Assembly: GCF_035013185.1 (NCBI RefSeq)
Contig: NZ_JAYGJO010000014.1
Span: forward strand, 1 to 64,000
DNA length: 64,000 nt
Direction of reading: 5' to 3'
Origin: Acerihabitans sp035013185
Lineage (GTDB): Bacteria; Pseudomonadota; Gammaproteobacteria; Enterobacterales; Enterobacteriaceae
Notes under the pieces: generated by a model
Told to the model about the DNA's origin: nothing
The model's input: only the letters and a program-made list of their open reading frames with translations
Databases searched by the model: none
In this document: piece after piece, positions 25,742 to 34,770 of the stretch
Layout of the letters: each line of letters begins with the position of its first letter
Numbering within the stretch: the stretch's first letter is position 1
Translations under genes and position numbers: made by a program

Positions 25742-27133
25742 TCAGAAGCCGCCATCGATATCGGTCACGCCAATCAACTTATGATTGACGAACTCTTTCA
25801 GCCCAAGGCCGATAAGCTCACGGCCATAGCCTGAACGACGCACTCCGCCAAACGGTAAATCAGCTTTCACCGCAGTCGGGTGGTTGATATAAACCATGCC
25901 GGTGGATATCTGCGCGGCAACCTTGCGGCCGCGGTCGATATCCTGGGTGAACACTGAACCGCCCAGTCCGAACGGAGAGTCGTTGGCGATTTCAATAGCA
26001 TGTGCTTCATCTTTGGCCTTGAAAACCAGCGATACCGGGCCGAAGAATTCCCAGTAATACGCTGGGTTGTCCTTTGTCAGGTCGGTGAGAAGCACCGGCT
26101 GCACAAAAGCGCCCTGCGTCGGCACGTTGGCACCGATCGTGGTCAACGTCGCCCCATGACCAACGGCCTGATCCACCTGCTTGCGCACATCGTCGGCCGC
26201 GCCCTGAGAGGACAGCGGTGCCAGGGTTGTCGCCGGGTCCAGGGGATCGCCAGCCTTGAGCTGCGCCACGCCGGCCTGGTACTTCGCCATAAAGGCATCA
26301 TAGACAGCTTCAACCACGATGATACGTTTGGACGAGCAACACACCTGGCCAGCATTCCAGTGGCGTCCGAATACCGCCCACTTGGCTGCCTTGTCTACAT
26401 CGGCATCTTCCAGCACCACAAAAGCATCGGCGCCACCCAATTCCATGGTGGATTTTTTCAACGCCTTACCGGCCTGTGACGCCACTATCGCGCCCGCATC
26501 TTCCGAACCGGTCAGCGCAACACCGTGCACGCGGGGATCGTTAATGATGGTTTCGAGTTGGTCGCGGGTGGCGTAAAGGTTCTTGAATCCGCCCACCGGC
26601 AGACCGGCCTCCAGCATCAGCTTCTCAAACATATCGGCGGATTGCGGCACGTTGGACGCGTGCTTAAGCACCACTACGTTGCCAGCAGCCAGCTGCGGCG
26701 CGATGATACGAGCAATTTGGTAGTAAGGGAAATTCCACGGTTCGATGGCCAGAATGATACCCAGGGGCTCGTTCACCAACCAGGCCTCGATCACCGCCGG
26801 ATCCTTCGACGGCAGAGTTTCCGGTGCCAGTTGTTGCTCGGCATTCTCGACATAGTACTCAAAGATCGCGGCCGATAATTCGACCTCCGCCTCTGCTTCG
26901 CCCAACAGCTTACCCATTTCCAGCGTCAGCATCTTCGCGTATTCGGTGTGCTTGGCTCGCAGCAGGTCGGCTGCTTTTTGCAGCACGGCAACACGATCGG
27001 CTACACTCGTGGTTTTCCATTGCCGGAATGCAGCATCGCCTTGATCCAAGGCTCTTGAGACCTCGGCATCGGTAGCGTTGGGAAACGTCTTGATGGTTTT
27101 TCCTGTATAGGGATTGATTGTTGCATAGGCCAT
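25742..27133 (-). CDS. sad: NAD(P)-dependent succinate-semialdehyde-type dehydrogenase
   Basis: A 463-residue cytoplasmic aldehyde dehydrogenase close in length and motifs to E. coli Sad (YneI). The N-terminus is MAYATINPYTGKTIKTFPN. EPWNFPYYQIARIIAPQLAAGN lies near 131-152, general base E231 is in MELGGADAF and nucleophile C265 in GQVCCSSKR. The C-terminus LPFGGVRRSGYGRELIGLGLKEFVNHKLIG is typical. It would oxidise succinate semialdehyde to succinate in GABA or aromatic-amine breakdown. It is monocistronic with a clear terminator; glutaminase YneH is not adjacent. The gene symbol is by resemblance only. Confidence 0.82.
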   Translation of the reverse strand: MAYATINPYTGKTIKTFPNATDAEVSRALDQGDAAFRQWKTTSVADRVAVLQKAADLLRAKHTEYAKMLTLEMGKLLGEAEAEVELSAAIFEYYVENAEQQLAPETLPSKDPAVIEAWLVNEPLGIILAIEPWNFPYYQIARIIAPQLAAGNVVVLKHASNVPQSADMFEKLMLEAGLPVGGFKNLYATRDQLETIINDPRVHGVALTGSEDAGAIVASQAGKALKKSTMELGGADAFVVLEDADVDKAAKWAVFGRHWNAGQVCCSSKRIIVVEAVYDAFMAKYQAGVAQLKAGDPLDPATTLAPLSSQGAADDVRKQVDQAVGHGATLTTIGANVPTQGAFVQPVLLTDLTKDNPAYYWEFFGPVSLVFKAKDEAHAIEIANDSPFGLGGSVFTQDIDRGRKVAAQISTGMVYINHPTAVKADLPFGGVRRSGYGRELIGLGLKEFVNHKLIGVTDIDGGF

Positions 27134-27521
27134 ATTTCATTCCTTTTTTTATTACAGGGAGTTACCCCGAAAAAAACAGCCCGAAAACCAGGTTAAAATT
27201 CGAGATCACTATCTTAAACGTCAAATATTCTTTCTCTTGGATCAACATAACAAAGATAGTCGAACATTCACCGAACCTTTAAATAATGATCTCAATCAAT
27301 ATACGCTTATGGACTCACTGTTCAAGCGATCCGGTGTTGGTTAAACATAAACCAATAGCCTGTCCAGTGCACGCCGCGCAGCAAAAAATGAGGTTGAACA
27401 GAGTAAATATGCACTGAAGGTGAGAGCACCGACACACTATCTCCAAGGTTTACCGATGCGCATTATTCGTATTTAATACGATACTTGACGTTTTCGCGTT
27501 AAAGCAAAAGGAAGATTGTCT
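27134..27521. other. Intergenic region with a 15-bp palindrome
   Basis: This 388-base divergent region carries the two outward promoters. The only structure recognised is TCGTATT-T-AATACGA (27467-27481), a perfect 7-bp-arm palindrome 40 bases before the phosphoesterase start, a plausible operator. No RNA gene was seen. Confidence 0.4.
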
Positions 27522-28691
27522 ATGCTTCGCACTGCATTTTTTATTCGTCTCATCAGCATCGTCACTCTTTTGCATGTGTATATCGGCATGCGGCTCATTC
27601 CTGCCCTGTCTATCGCGACGCCCTTCAAATGGCTCGCGGCGCTACTGTTGGTGGCCTCTATTTTGCTGATCCCGCTCGGCATGGCGGCGCGCAGTATAAA
27701 AAAACAGCCGCTGTCAGACCGGCTCGCGTGGGTAGGCTTGCTCATGATGGGCGTTTTTTCGTTGCTGTTGGTGCTGACAGTGCTGCGCGATATGGTGTTT
27801 TTTTTGCTCCAGGTGGTGTTCCGCTTGCAGGGCATCACCCCCATTGCCATGGCGGAGTTCACCGCCACCAGCGCGCTGTGCGTGCCTCTATTTGCCCTAC
27901 TGCTCACGTTGTTGGGTGTCTATAACGCGCGTCGCAATGCGCCGGTTAAGATGATCGATGTCCCGATCGCAGGACTGGCGACGGCGCTCAATGGCTTTAA
28001 AATTGTGCAGATCAGCGACATTCATATCGGCCCAACCATTAAACGCGGTTATGTCGAGAAAATCGTGGCAACCGTCAATGCGCTCAAGCCGGATCTGATT
28101 GCGGTGACCGGCGATGTCGTCGATGGATCCGTGTCGCAGCTGGAGGCTGATGCTCGACCGCTAGGCGCCTTATCCGCACGGCACGGCACATTTTTCGTCA
28201 CCGGCAATCATGAATATTATGCCGGCGCGGAGACATGGATTGTGGAGTTTCGTCGGCTGGGTTTTACGGTGTTGATGAACCAACATGTGGTGATTAACCA
28301 CGATGGCGCACGCGCCATCGTGGCGGGCGTGACGGATTACAGTGGCGGTAACTTCGACCCGGCGCACACCAGCGATCCGCACAAAGCCCTGCACGGCGCA
28401 CCGCACGATATCTTGTTCCGGCTATTGCTTGCCCATCAGCCACGCAGTGCACCAGCAGCATCAGCGGCAGGTTTCACGCTGCAATTGTCCGGCCACACGC
28501 ATGGCGGCCAGTTTCTGCCCTGGCAATACGTTGTTCGGTTACAGCAGCCGTTTGTTCACGGACTGTCCAAGCTCAATGATCTCTGGGTATACACCAGCCG
28601 CGGCACGGGCTACTGGGGGCCGCCGATACGCCTGGCTGCGCCGTCTGAAGTCACGCTCTTGCGTCTGGTTACGGCTACGTCTACCATTTGA
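27522..28691 (+). CDS. Membrane-anchored metallophosphoesterase (YkuE/YaeI-like)
   Basis: A 389-residue protein with about four N-terminal hydrophobic segments (residues 5-140) and a C-terminal calcineurin-like phosphoesterase domain. The metal-binding blocks are in order: QISDIHIGP (DxH), VTGDVVDG (GDxxD), VTGNHEYY (GNHE), LLAHQP and LSGHTHGGQ (GHxH). It is probably a metal-dependent phosphodiesterase acting at the membrane, as for YkuE-like UDP-2,3-diacylglucosamine hydrolase relatives. The start at 27522 follows AGGAAG; an upstream TTG two codons earlier is less likely. It stands alone; the substrate is unknown. Confidence 0.88.
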   Translation: MLRTAFFIRLISIVTLLHVYIGMRLIPALSIATPFKWLAALLLVASILLIPLGMAARSIKKQPLSDRLAWVGLLMMGVFSLLLVLTVLRDMVFFLLQVVFRLQGITPIAMAEFTATSALCVPLFALLLTLLGVYNARRNAPVKMIDVPIAGLATALNGFKIVQISDIHIGPTIKRGYVEKIVATVNALKPDLIAVTGDVVDGSVSQLEADARPLGALSARHGTFFVTGNHEYYAGAETWIVEFRRLGFTVLMNQHVVINHDGARAIVAGVTDYSGGNFDPAHTSDPHKALHGAPHDILFRLLLAHQPRSAPAASAAGFTLQLSGHTHGGQFLPWQYVVRLQQPFVHGLSKLNDLWVYTSRGTGYWGPPIRLAAPSEVTLLRLVTATSTI

Positions 28692-28794
28692 TCGAAGGCG
28701 TCATCAATACGGATATCACCCAAAAGCAACTGCGCACAGTGTGGTAAACCTGTCATTTTTTAATCCTGCATTTATTTTATTGTAAATAATATTT

Positions 28795-28818
28795 AATGTT
28801 ATTATTTATAATAACATT
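28795..28818. other. Perfect 10-bp palindrome upstream of the orphan gene
   Basis: AATGTTATTA-TTTA-TAATAACATT lies in a very AT-rich stretch 134 bases before the next start codon. It overlaps an alternative pairing (TAAATAAT/ATTATTTA). It could be an operator or a terminator of the phosphoesterase gene, but the stem has little GC. Confidence 0.4.
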
Positions 28819-28951
28819 ACCAGTCATCGGCATGTATCCATTAATTTTCTATGCATTATTAACTTATACATCAAAACTTAGTTAGACAATATTCTAATAA
28901 GTGCGCTATTATTCGGTTGTTCCCGTTAAAAAACACCGTAAGGTAAATCAA

Positions 28952-30295
28952 GTGTACACCAATACAATGAGCACCACGTCGACTGTCACACCTATTAATA
29001 AATCAGAAAATATAATAAACAGTCATTTCACGAGCAAGTCGCTTTATGGGCGTGATGTAGTATTAATCAACCCTTTTATCGGTGGTAACGGGGATCATGT
29101 TTTAGCAAATAAAATAGCCAACATTGCATTAAATGAAGGCTGCCGGGTAACCATTTCATCCGTAGATGCTAATGAACCAAAAAAAATCATTTTACGCAAC
29201 TTGTCTATGCGCGATAACGTCGTACATACAATAGGAGAACTGTATAATCCTATTTTTGTGGTTGCACCCCTTGATATTTTTAATTCGACCTATTTGGTGG
29301 ACCATATCAATCAATTATGCGATAAATATCAGTTTCCTAAACACGATATTGTGCTTATTGAAGAAATGGATCTGTTATGTTCAAAAAATAAAGGTCTGAG
29401 TCACTACGAAACAGTAATTGATGGTATTGGCTTTGAAAGAATCAGTGCATATAATTTAGGATTTGGCGTAGATTCAATCGGTTACTTGCCAACAGATACC
29501 GGTACAAAAGATGCCATCAAAGCACGATTCAAAGGAGAATTGCTAAAATTAATTGACAGTAATAATATGTCTCTGGCACAGGACAGTCATTACCATTTGG
29601 CATATATCAGTTCAAAACTCATGATCACCGGCATGCAAGTTTTCATTGCGAACACCCTCAGTGAAACGATGACAGAGGATAAAGATCATAATTACATTAT
29701 GGTAATGCGTCAATTAAACAGCGAGGTTAAACATAAGTTGCCAACGGCATTAAAAGATATACTTGAATTAAAAAATGACCAGTTTGACCTCCTTGGACTC
29801 TTTGCCAAAGCGACACTGTTTTTCGCCAACCCAGACAATGGTAATCTGACGCGTTCCATAGAAATTACTGGGCAAGGGAAGGCCAAGATAAATGTTGTTA
29901 TTACCCAGTCTTTGCCACATCCTATTTTCGAAGATTTCATGTGTTTGTCTCATTCGGGTATGGCGAGTGGGGACCAATCGCTTGGAGAATTTTTGTCTCT
30001 GACCGGTAAGATGCCTTATTATGATACGCAAACCTGGAAATATCCGCTGGCGCAGGCGATAATGAACATGGGTGGAGCCGAGTTGCAACAATATATTGCC
30101 CAAAAAATAGTGGGTGTCAAACCCGTTTCTGCGGAAATATTTTATCAATTAGCTGCAAATCAAAATCAGCCCGAACCCAGCCCTGAGATACACAGCCAGC
30201 AGGATGAACTGGACCGCAAGCTATCATCCCGTACCGCAACCGAGGTTATCCGTAAGCACTTTATGGCTCGCAAAAATACGTTAAGCCGAGCCTAA
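28952..30295 (+). CDS. Orphan AT-rich protein of unknown function, possible GT-B-like fold
   Basis: I do not recognise this 447-residue protein. It has no signal peptide or membrane segment. Near residues 40-49 it has NPFIGGNGDH after a strand, and near 339-358 SGDQSLGEFLSLTGKMPYYD. A glycine-rich N-terminal loop plus a late GDQSLGE/GKMPYYD motif recalls nucleotide-sugar transferases of the GT-B fold (for example the GEDS region of EarP-like enzymes). This is suggestive, not a match. The C-terminus is charged (DELDRKLSSRTATEVIRKHFMARK). The GTG start with TAAGG 8 bases upstream is preferred; ATG at 28967 and GTG at 28901 are alternatives. Composition is clearly more AT-rich than neighbours, suggesting transfer. 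A secreted effector or modifying enzyme is possible. Confidence 0.7.
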   Translation: MYTNTMSTTSTVTPINKSENIINSHFTSKSLYGRDVVLINPFIGGNGDHVLANKIANIALNEGCRVTISSVDANEPKKIILRNLSMRDNVVHTIGELYNPIFVVAPLDIFNSTYLVDHINQLCDKYQFPKHDIVLIEEMDLLCSKNKGLSHYETVIDGIGFERISAYNLGFGVDSIGYLPTDTGTKDAIKARFKGELLKLIDSNNMSLAQDSHYHLAYISSKLMITGMQVFIANTLSETMTEDKDHNYIMVMRQLNSEVKHKLPTALKDILELKNDQFDLLGLFAKATLFFANPDNGNLTRSIEITGQGKAKINVVITQSLPHPIFEDFMCLSHSGMASGDQSLGEFLSLTGKMPYYDTQTWKYPLAQAIMNMGGAELQQYIAQKIVGVKPVSAEIFYQLAANQNQPEPSPEIHSQQDELDRKLSSRTATEVIRKHFMARKNTLSRA

Positions 30296-30348
30296 AAACC
30301 TGACGTTTGAAGACCCGGCTGCGCGTTAACTTTGTTTATTTTTAGGTG

Positions 30349-31032
30349 TTATTTCGATTCTAATAACTTCAGCATCTCATGCGCCACCAACGCAGAAGAT
30401 GCAGGGTTCTGACCGGTGATCAGTTGGCCATCGATCTGCGCAAAGGGCATCCAGTCAGGGCCTTTACTGTATTGGCCACCATTGGCGACCAGCATGTCTT
30501 CAACCAGGAAGGGTACAACGTCAGTTAATTGAACGGCTGCTTCTTCGCTATTAGTGAAACCGGTCACCCGTTTTCCTTTAACTAAGGGTTCACCATTGGC
30601 CGCCTTGGTGTGGCGGAATATGCCAGGGGCATGACACACCGCGCCCAGGGGTTTCCCAGCAGCATAGATGCGCTCGATTAGCTCGATGGATTTGGCATCT
30701 TCAGCCAGATCCCACAATGGCCCATGACCGCCAGAGTAGAATACCGCATCGTAATCCGAGGCTTGGATGTCACTGAGTTTGTGGGTATGCGCGAGTAAAC
30801 CCTGGCTGCCCAGATCCGCTTTGAAGCGATCCGTTGCCGCTGTCTGAAAATCGGGTTCGTCACTTTTGGGATCAATTGGCGGCTGGCCGCCTTTTGGTGA
30901 GACCAATGTGATGGTGGCACCAGCATCTTTAAAGACATAATAAGGCGCGGCGAACTCTTCAAGCCAGAACCCGGTTTTAAGGCCGGTAGTACCCAGTTGA
31001 TCGTGCGAGGTTAGAACAATAAGAACTTTCAT
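30349..31032 (-). CDS. DJ-1/PfpI (class I glutamine amidotransferase-like) protein
   Basis: A 227-residue cytoplasmic protein of the Hsp31/DJ-1 superfamily. The strand-turn MKVLIVLTSHDQ is followed by GFWLEEFAAPYYVFKDAGATITLVSPKGGQPPIDP, and YDAVFYSGGHGPLWDLAED precedes the nucleophile elbow cysteine in GAVCHAPG. Members act as glyoxalase III or deglycase-like enzymes for methylglyoxal-type electrophiles. It follows yqhD (154 bases apart, same strand), so the two are probably co-expressed in carbonyl stress. Confidence 0.9.
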   Translation of the reverse strand: MKVLIVLTSHDQLGTTGLKTGFWLEEFAAPYYVFKDAGATITLVSPKGGQPPIDPKSDEPDFQTAATDRFKADLGSQGLLAHTHKLSDIQASDYDAVFYSGGHGPLWDLAEDAKSIELIERIYAAGKPLGAVCHAPGIFRHTKAANGEPLVKGKRVTGFTNSEEAAVQLTDVVPFLVEDMLVANGGQYSKGPDWMPFAQIDGQLITGQNPASSALVAHEMLKLLESK

Positions 31033-31186
31033 TTAGTATTCCATGTGTTGCCAACAGTGTTTAGCCAACAGTGCTGATCATATGATGTTGCCAACGTGCG
31101 TCTTCAGTTGGCCGACATGACGGCCGGCACGTTAACGGGCAAAAAGTAGGTGGGCAAAAACGTGCGGGCCCGTTGGCATAATGGGC

Positions 31187-32341
31187 TCACAGCGCCGCCT
31201 CTAGCACTTTGCGACTTTCAGCCAACGTCACTTCATGGCGTTCGCCTAATGCCACCATGCCATGTTCTTCAAGTTGTTTGAGGATCGCCGTGATGCCATC
31301 TTCACCAATGTCGTAAGCAGCAAGGTGGGTTGGCAGGCCAAGTGATTCGAAGAACGCGCGGGTTTTAGCAATAGCCGCATCGATGATGTCATCATCAGAG
31401 CCCTCAGTGATCTGCCAGACGCGTTTGGCGTATTGCAGTAATTTCTCTTGTTTTGCTACCCGGCGGATTTGCATCATGGCGGGTAATACCACCGCCAAGG
31501 TACGGGCGTGATCGATACCGTATTTAGCGGTCATTTCATGGCCGATCATATGAGTACCCCAGTCAGAAGGCACACCAGCAGCGATCAGTCCATTGAGCGC
31601 CAGGGTTGCGGTCCACATCAAATTGGCGCGCGCAGTGTAATCAGTCGATTCGACGGCAAGCGGACCTTGTTCAATAAGGGTTAGCAGTAAGCTTTCAGCA
31701 AAACGATCCTGAATAACACCACCCACCGGATAAGTCAGATATTGTTCCATCACGTGGATAAACGCATCAACCACCCCATTGGCCAGTTGGCGCTGCGGTA
31801 AGGTGTAGGTTTTGGTCGGGTCTAAAACCGAAAAACGCGGGAAGACGTTATTATTCAAGAACGGTAGTTTGGCACCACGGGATTTAATGGTGATGACCCC
31901 GCCATTATTCATTTCTGAGCCGGTAGCCGGCAGTGTCAGCACCGAACCGAATGGCATGGCTTGGGTGATTTTAGCGCCAAAAGAGCTGAGGATCTCAGTC
32001 GGGTCGCCTTCATACAGGCTAGCGGCAGCAACGAACTTAGTCCCATCGAGTACCGAACCCCCGCCCACCGCCAGCAAAAAATCTATCTTTTCTTTTTTTA
32101 TCTGCTCTACGGCCAACATGAGTTTTTCAAAACTCGGATTAGGCTCAATGCCATTAAATTCTGAAACCTGACGTGAACCTAGCGCGGTGCGCACTTCGTC
32201 CAACGTACCGTTTTTACGTGCACTTTCACCACCCAATAAAATCAGCACATGCGCATGTGCAGGAACCAGCGTCGCCAGATCAGCGATACGTCCTTTACCA
32301 AACGCAATATGGGTCGGGTTGTAAAAATCGAAATTAAGCAT
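31187..32341 (-). CDS. yqhD: NADPH-dependent iron/zinc-containing aldehyde reductase YqhD
   Basis: A 384-residue group III alcohol dehydrogenase, very close to E. coli YqhD (387). GKGRIADLATLVP follows the start, then LLAVGGGSVLDGTKFVAAAS (cofactor loop), LTLPATGSEMNNGGVI, NGVVDAFIHVMEQYLTYPV (metal ligands D and H), and GHEMTAKYGIDHARTLAVVLPA. It reduces short-chain and lipid-derived aldehydes. The start at 32341 (MLNFDFYNPTHIAFG) matches the family; in-frame codons further upstream would pass through the operator. It is divergent from a NemR-like regulator, unlike E. coli where AraC-type YqhC controls it. Confidence 0.92.
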   Translation of the reverse strand: MLNFDFYNPTHIAFGKGRIADLATLVPAHAHVLILLGGESARKNGTLDEVRTALGSRQVSEFNGIEPNPSFEKLMLAVEQIKKEKIDFLLAVGGGSVLDGTKFVAAASLYEGDPTEILSSFGAKITQAMPFGSVLTLPATGSEMNNGGVITIKSRGAKLPFLNNNVFPRFSVLDPTKTYTLPQRQLANGVVDAFIHVMEQYLTYPVGGVIQDRFAESLLLTLIEQGPLAVESTDYTARANLMWTATLALNGLIAAGVPSDWGTHMIGHEMTAKYGIDHARTLAVVLPAMMQIRRVAKQEKLLQYAKRVWQITEGSDDDIIDAAIAKTRAFFESLGLPTHLAAYDIGEDGITAILKQLEEHGMVALGERHEVTLAESRKVLEAAL

Positions 32342-32428
32342 GAGGTTCTCCGTTAGGGAAAAATTTGCCAGGCTGACGGGTATAGGCATCAGCGCAGTTC
32401 TAAACCAATGGCCATAACTTAACACTGA

Positions 32429-32445
32429 TTAGACCGGTCGTCTAG
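32429..32445. promoter_or_regulatory. NemR-like operator, left site
   Basis: TTAGAC-CGGTC-GTCTAG is an inverted repeat with one mismatch, matching the right-hand site in arm sequence and 5-bp spacing. It lies 88 bases upstream of yqhD. Confidence 0.75.
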
Positions 32446-32504
32446 TTGGCTTTTTTTGTATTTGCAATTTTTGCCAAACACGTTGAAAATGCCTTCATTG
32501 ATTA

Positions 32505-32521
32505 TTAGACGATCGGTCTAA
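32505..32521. promoter_or_regulatory. NemR-like operator, right site
   Basis: TTAGAC-GATCG-GTCTAA is a perfect inverted repeat, 20 bases before the regulator start. Arms resemble the TAGAC/GTCTA arms of the known NemR box. Confidence 0.8.
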
Positions 32522-32540
32522 TCTCTGTGGAAAACGAATC

Positions 32541-33152
32541 ATGGCAACTGAACATAAAGATGTCCGGCAACATATCCTCGATACCGGCAAGCGGGTGATT
32601 GTAGGCAAAGGGTTTTCAGCCGTTGGGCTGTCTGAGATCCTGGGAGCCGCAAAAGTACCAAAAGGGTCTTTTTATCATTACTTTAAATCGAAGGAATCTT
32701 TTGGTGAGGCATTACTGCAAGATTACTTTACCGATTACAACCAGCGCCTGCAAAGCGTACTGACGGATCGTAGCAGGACCGCTGCAGCACGTTTGATGAC
32801 CTACTGGCAATGCTGGCAAGAAACCCAGGAAGGTGACGATCTGACAGGTAAATGTCTGGTGGTTAAACTCAGTGCCGAGGTGTCTGATCTCTCTGAGATC
32901 ATGCGTGAGGCGTTAAAACACGGAACAGAAAACCTGCTTGCACAGCTCAGTGCCTGTATTGCCGAAGGCATTCAGGATGGTTCCTTATCTGCTGATTTGA
33001 TTCCGGAACACAGCGCACTGGCCCTTTATGAATTGTGGCTGGGGGCGACGCTGCTGACGAAATTGCGCCGTGATAGCAGTGCGCTGGATCAAGCGATGCT
33101 AACCACCCTTAGGCTTTTGCAACTATCGGACGCTGACATGGCCAGTCATTAA
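32541..33152 (+). CDS. TetR-family electrophile regulator, NemR-like
   Basis: A 203-residue repressor. The helix-turn-helix SAVGLSEILGAAKVPKGSFYHYFKSKESFGEALL is nearly that of NemR. The ligand domain has GKCLVVKLSAEVSDLSEIMREALKHGTENL, where NemR has GCLTVKLSAEVCDLSEDMR. NemR senses hypochlorite and reactive carbonyls through cysteines, especially Cys106; here the C in GKCLVVKL is kept while the second cysteine (VCDL) is a serine. It is divergent from yqhD-pfpI with two operators between. Expected role: derepression of aldehyde detoxification by electrophiles. Confidence 0.9.
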   Translation: MATEHKDVRQHILDTGKRVIVGKGFSAVGLSEILGAAKVPKGSFYHYFKSKESFGEALLQDYFTDYNQRLQSVLTDRSRTAAARLMTYWQCWQETQEGDDLTGKCLVVKLSAEVSDLSEIMREALKHGTENLLAQLSACIAEGIQDGSLSADLIPEHSALALYELWLGATLLTKLRRDSSALDQAMLTTLRLLQLSDADMASH

Positions 33153-33298
33153 GACTTGGCGCCCACGACGGGAAATGCCTGGGGATTTTTTACTGATTAA
33201 GTTGTATTGGTCACGGTGTGTTGGTAAAGGCTGGCGCAGTTTGCCAGAAAGCACATCATGCTTAATAACAGAAAATCCCCTCAGAATCAGCGCCTCAT

Positions 33299-33523
33299 TT
33301 AAATTTCTTTGTATTCGCGAGCGCAAGATAACTGATTGATATAGTTACGCAACATTGTTGCAGACGACCGATTCTGGCCGTCATGAAGATAATGCACCTG
33401 CTGCAGGACTTCGTGGTTAACGTCAGGACTAAGCGCCTCAAGTTCCGTGGTAGCAAGGCCTTGTAGCAGCTTTTCCTCACCTGATTCGGCATTGGCGCAC
33501 ATGATTTTATGGCATAACGGCAT
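33299..33523 (-). CDS. Small conserved-looking hypothetical protein (74 aa)
   Basis: I do not recognise the family. The protein reads MPLCHKIMCANAESGEEKLLQGL at the start and has a central region TELEALSPDVNHEVLQQVHYLHDGQNRSS, with no membrane segment or signal. A perfect GGGAGG ribosome site precedes the ATG at 33523, the main support for it being real. It sits between the NemR-like gene and the LysR gene, on the LysR strand, 116 bases downstream of lysR. Confidence 0.55.
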   Translation of the reverse strand: MPLCHKIMCANAESGEEKLLQGLATTELEALSPDVNHEVLQQVHYLHDGQNRSSATMLRNYINQLSCAREYKEI

Positions 33524-33638
33524 AACAAGCCCTCCCGTTTGATGTTTATTTTTTATAGACTGCTTTATACAGCAAGTTTGCTTTTTCCTCTGCAACCTTT
33601 GATTCACACAACCGCAAAACACACCATAATTGTGCAAA

Positions 33639-34562
33639 TTAGCGTTGGCTAGTGCTGCCACTGTGAATTTGGCTAAACAACACCTCTACCTGCTTGAGCA
33701 TCATTGATGCTGCCAGAGACAGTTGCCGTGACGGGGATACGCACAGCGCCAGGGTAAATGATTTAAGCTGTGGATCGGTAAGCGGGATAAACGCCAGTTG
33801 GTCGTTGGCGATCTCATCCAAGATGTCCAGGCGGCACAATACACCAATCCCTATTTGCTCCTTAATCAAGGAGCGAATCATGTGAATGTTATTAGAAACA
33901 GCGGCTTCTTTAACCGAAATACCCGTAATATTCACCAGTGCATCGACCGGTTCGCATAGCATCAGCGGGGCAGACGGCAGGATAAACGGGTATTCAGTAC
34001 ACTGATTAAAACGAATACCGCTTCTGCCCTCCAGGGGATGCCCTTTAGGGACCACAATTCCAATAGCAATTTCGGTAAAGGCGCGGACCTGTAACTCTCT
34101 TGAGCTTTGAGGATTGAGCATAATGCCAAAATCGGCATCGCCGGATATCAGCGCCTGTTCTATATCAACATTGTTCATGGTGGTTAATGTAAAGGAAATA
34201 TTGGGGTATTCGTGATGTACCTTTTTTAGCATCGCCGAGAAAAAATTCCGGTTGATGGCATCAATAGTGGCAATGCGCACATGACCACGTCTGAGCCCCC
34301 GCAGGTCATCAAGTTGCTCACATACCCGGTTAAAATCTTTTTTCCAGTTATTGGCCGCATGCAGCAGCAGTTCGCCCGCGGCGGTTAACCTCAGCCCCGT
34401 CGGATGGCGTTCAAACAATGGCATAGCCAGCTCTTTTTCTACCCGGAGTATCTGTCTGTCGATAGACGACGCCGCGACGTGCAAGGTTTCTGAGGCTTTG
34501 CGAAACGATCCCTGGCGGCTAACTTCAGTGAAATACAGCAAAAACCGCGAGAATGCGAACAT
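33639..34562 (-). CDS. LysR-family transcriptional regulator of the heterocycle cluster
   Basis: A 307-residue regulator. Residues 5-62 are the winged helix-turn-helix (FLLYFTEVSRQGSFRKASETLHVAASSIDRQILRVEKELAMPLFER). The C-terminal part is a two-lobed co-inducer domain beginning GHVRIATIDAINRNF. The start at 34562 matches the usual LysR N-terminus. It is divergent from the reductase-amidohydrolase-ABC operon, with inverted repeats between, so it most likely activates that operon with a pathway substrate as co-inducer. Confidence 0.92.
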   Translation of the reverse strand: MFAFSRFLLYFTEVSRQGSFRKASETLHVAASSIDRQILRVEKELAMPLFERHPTGLRLTAAGELLLHAANNWKKDFNRVCEQLDDLRGLRRGHVRIATIDAINRNFFSAMLKKVHHEYPNISFTLTTMNNVDIEQALISGDADFGIMLNPQSSRELQVRAFTEIAIGIVVPKGHPLEGRSGIRFNQCTEYPFILPSAPLMLCEPVDALVNITGISVKEAAVSNNIHMIRSLIKEQIGIGVLCRLDILDEIANDQLAFIPLTDPQLKSFTLALCVSPSRQLSLAASMMLKQVEVLFSQIHSGSTSQR

Positions 34563-34654
34563 AGTTAACCTGCTCTCTTTTATGCAACGGGTTGTGCGAA
34601 TCAAAGCTCTGGACGCAACAGTTTTATCACAATAACGTATCGTTCATGACAACG

Positions 34655-34705
34655 GAAACATTCGTTTCACAGATTCATCAACCAGCAGCGGATATCTATC
34701 CTGCT
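34655..34705. promoter_or_regulatory. LysR-type operator candidates
   Basis: GAAAC-ATTC-GTTTC (34655-34668) is a perfect inverted repeat. AGCAG-CGGATA-TC-TATCC-TGCT (34684-34705) is an imperfect one. Both lie in the 208-base divergent region between lysR and the operon. Confidence 0.45.
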
Positions 34706-34770
34706 CGATGTTTAACTGGTAGGGATGCCACTAGGTATCAACATACATTCTATTTTTACGGTAACCGCTA

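Noticed and set aside
34563..34770. TPP or purine riboswitch upstream of the NMT1-type cluster
   Set aside because: No thi-box-like CTGAGA pattern or purine-type fold was seen; the region is explained by LysR operators.
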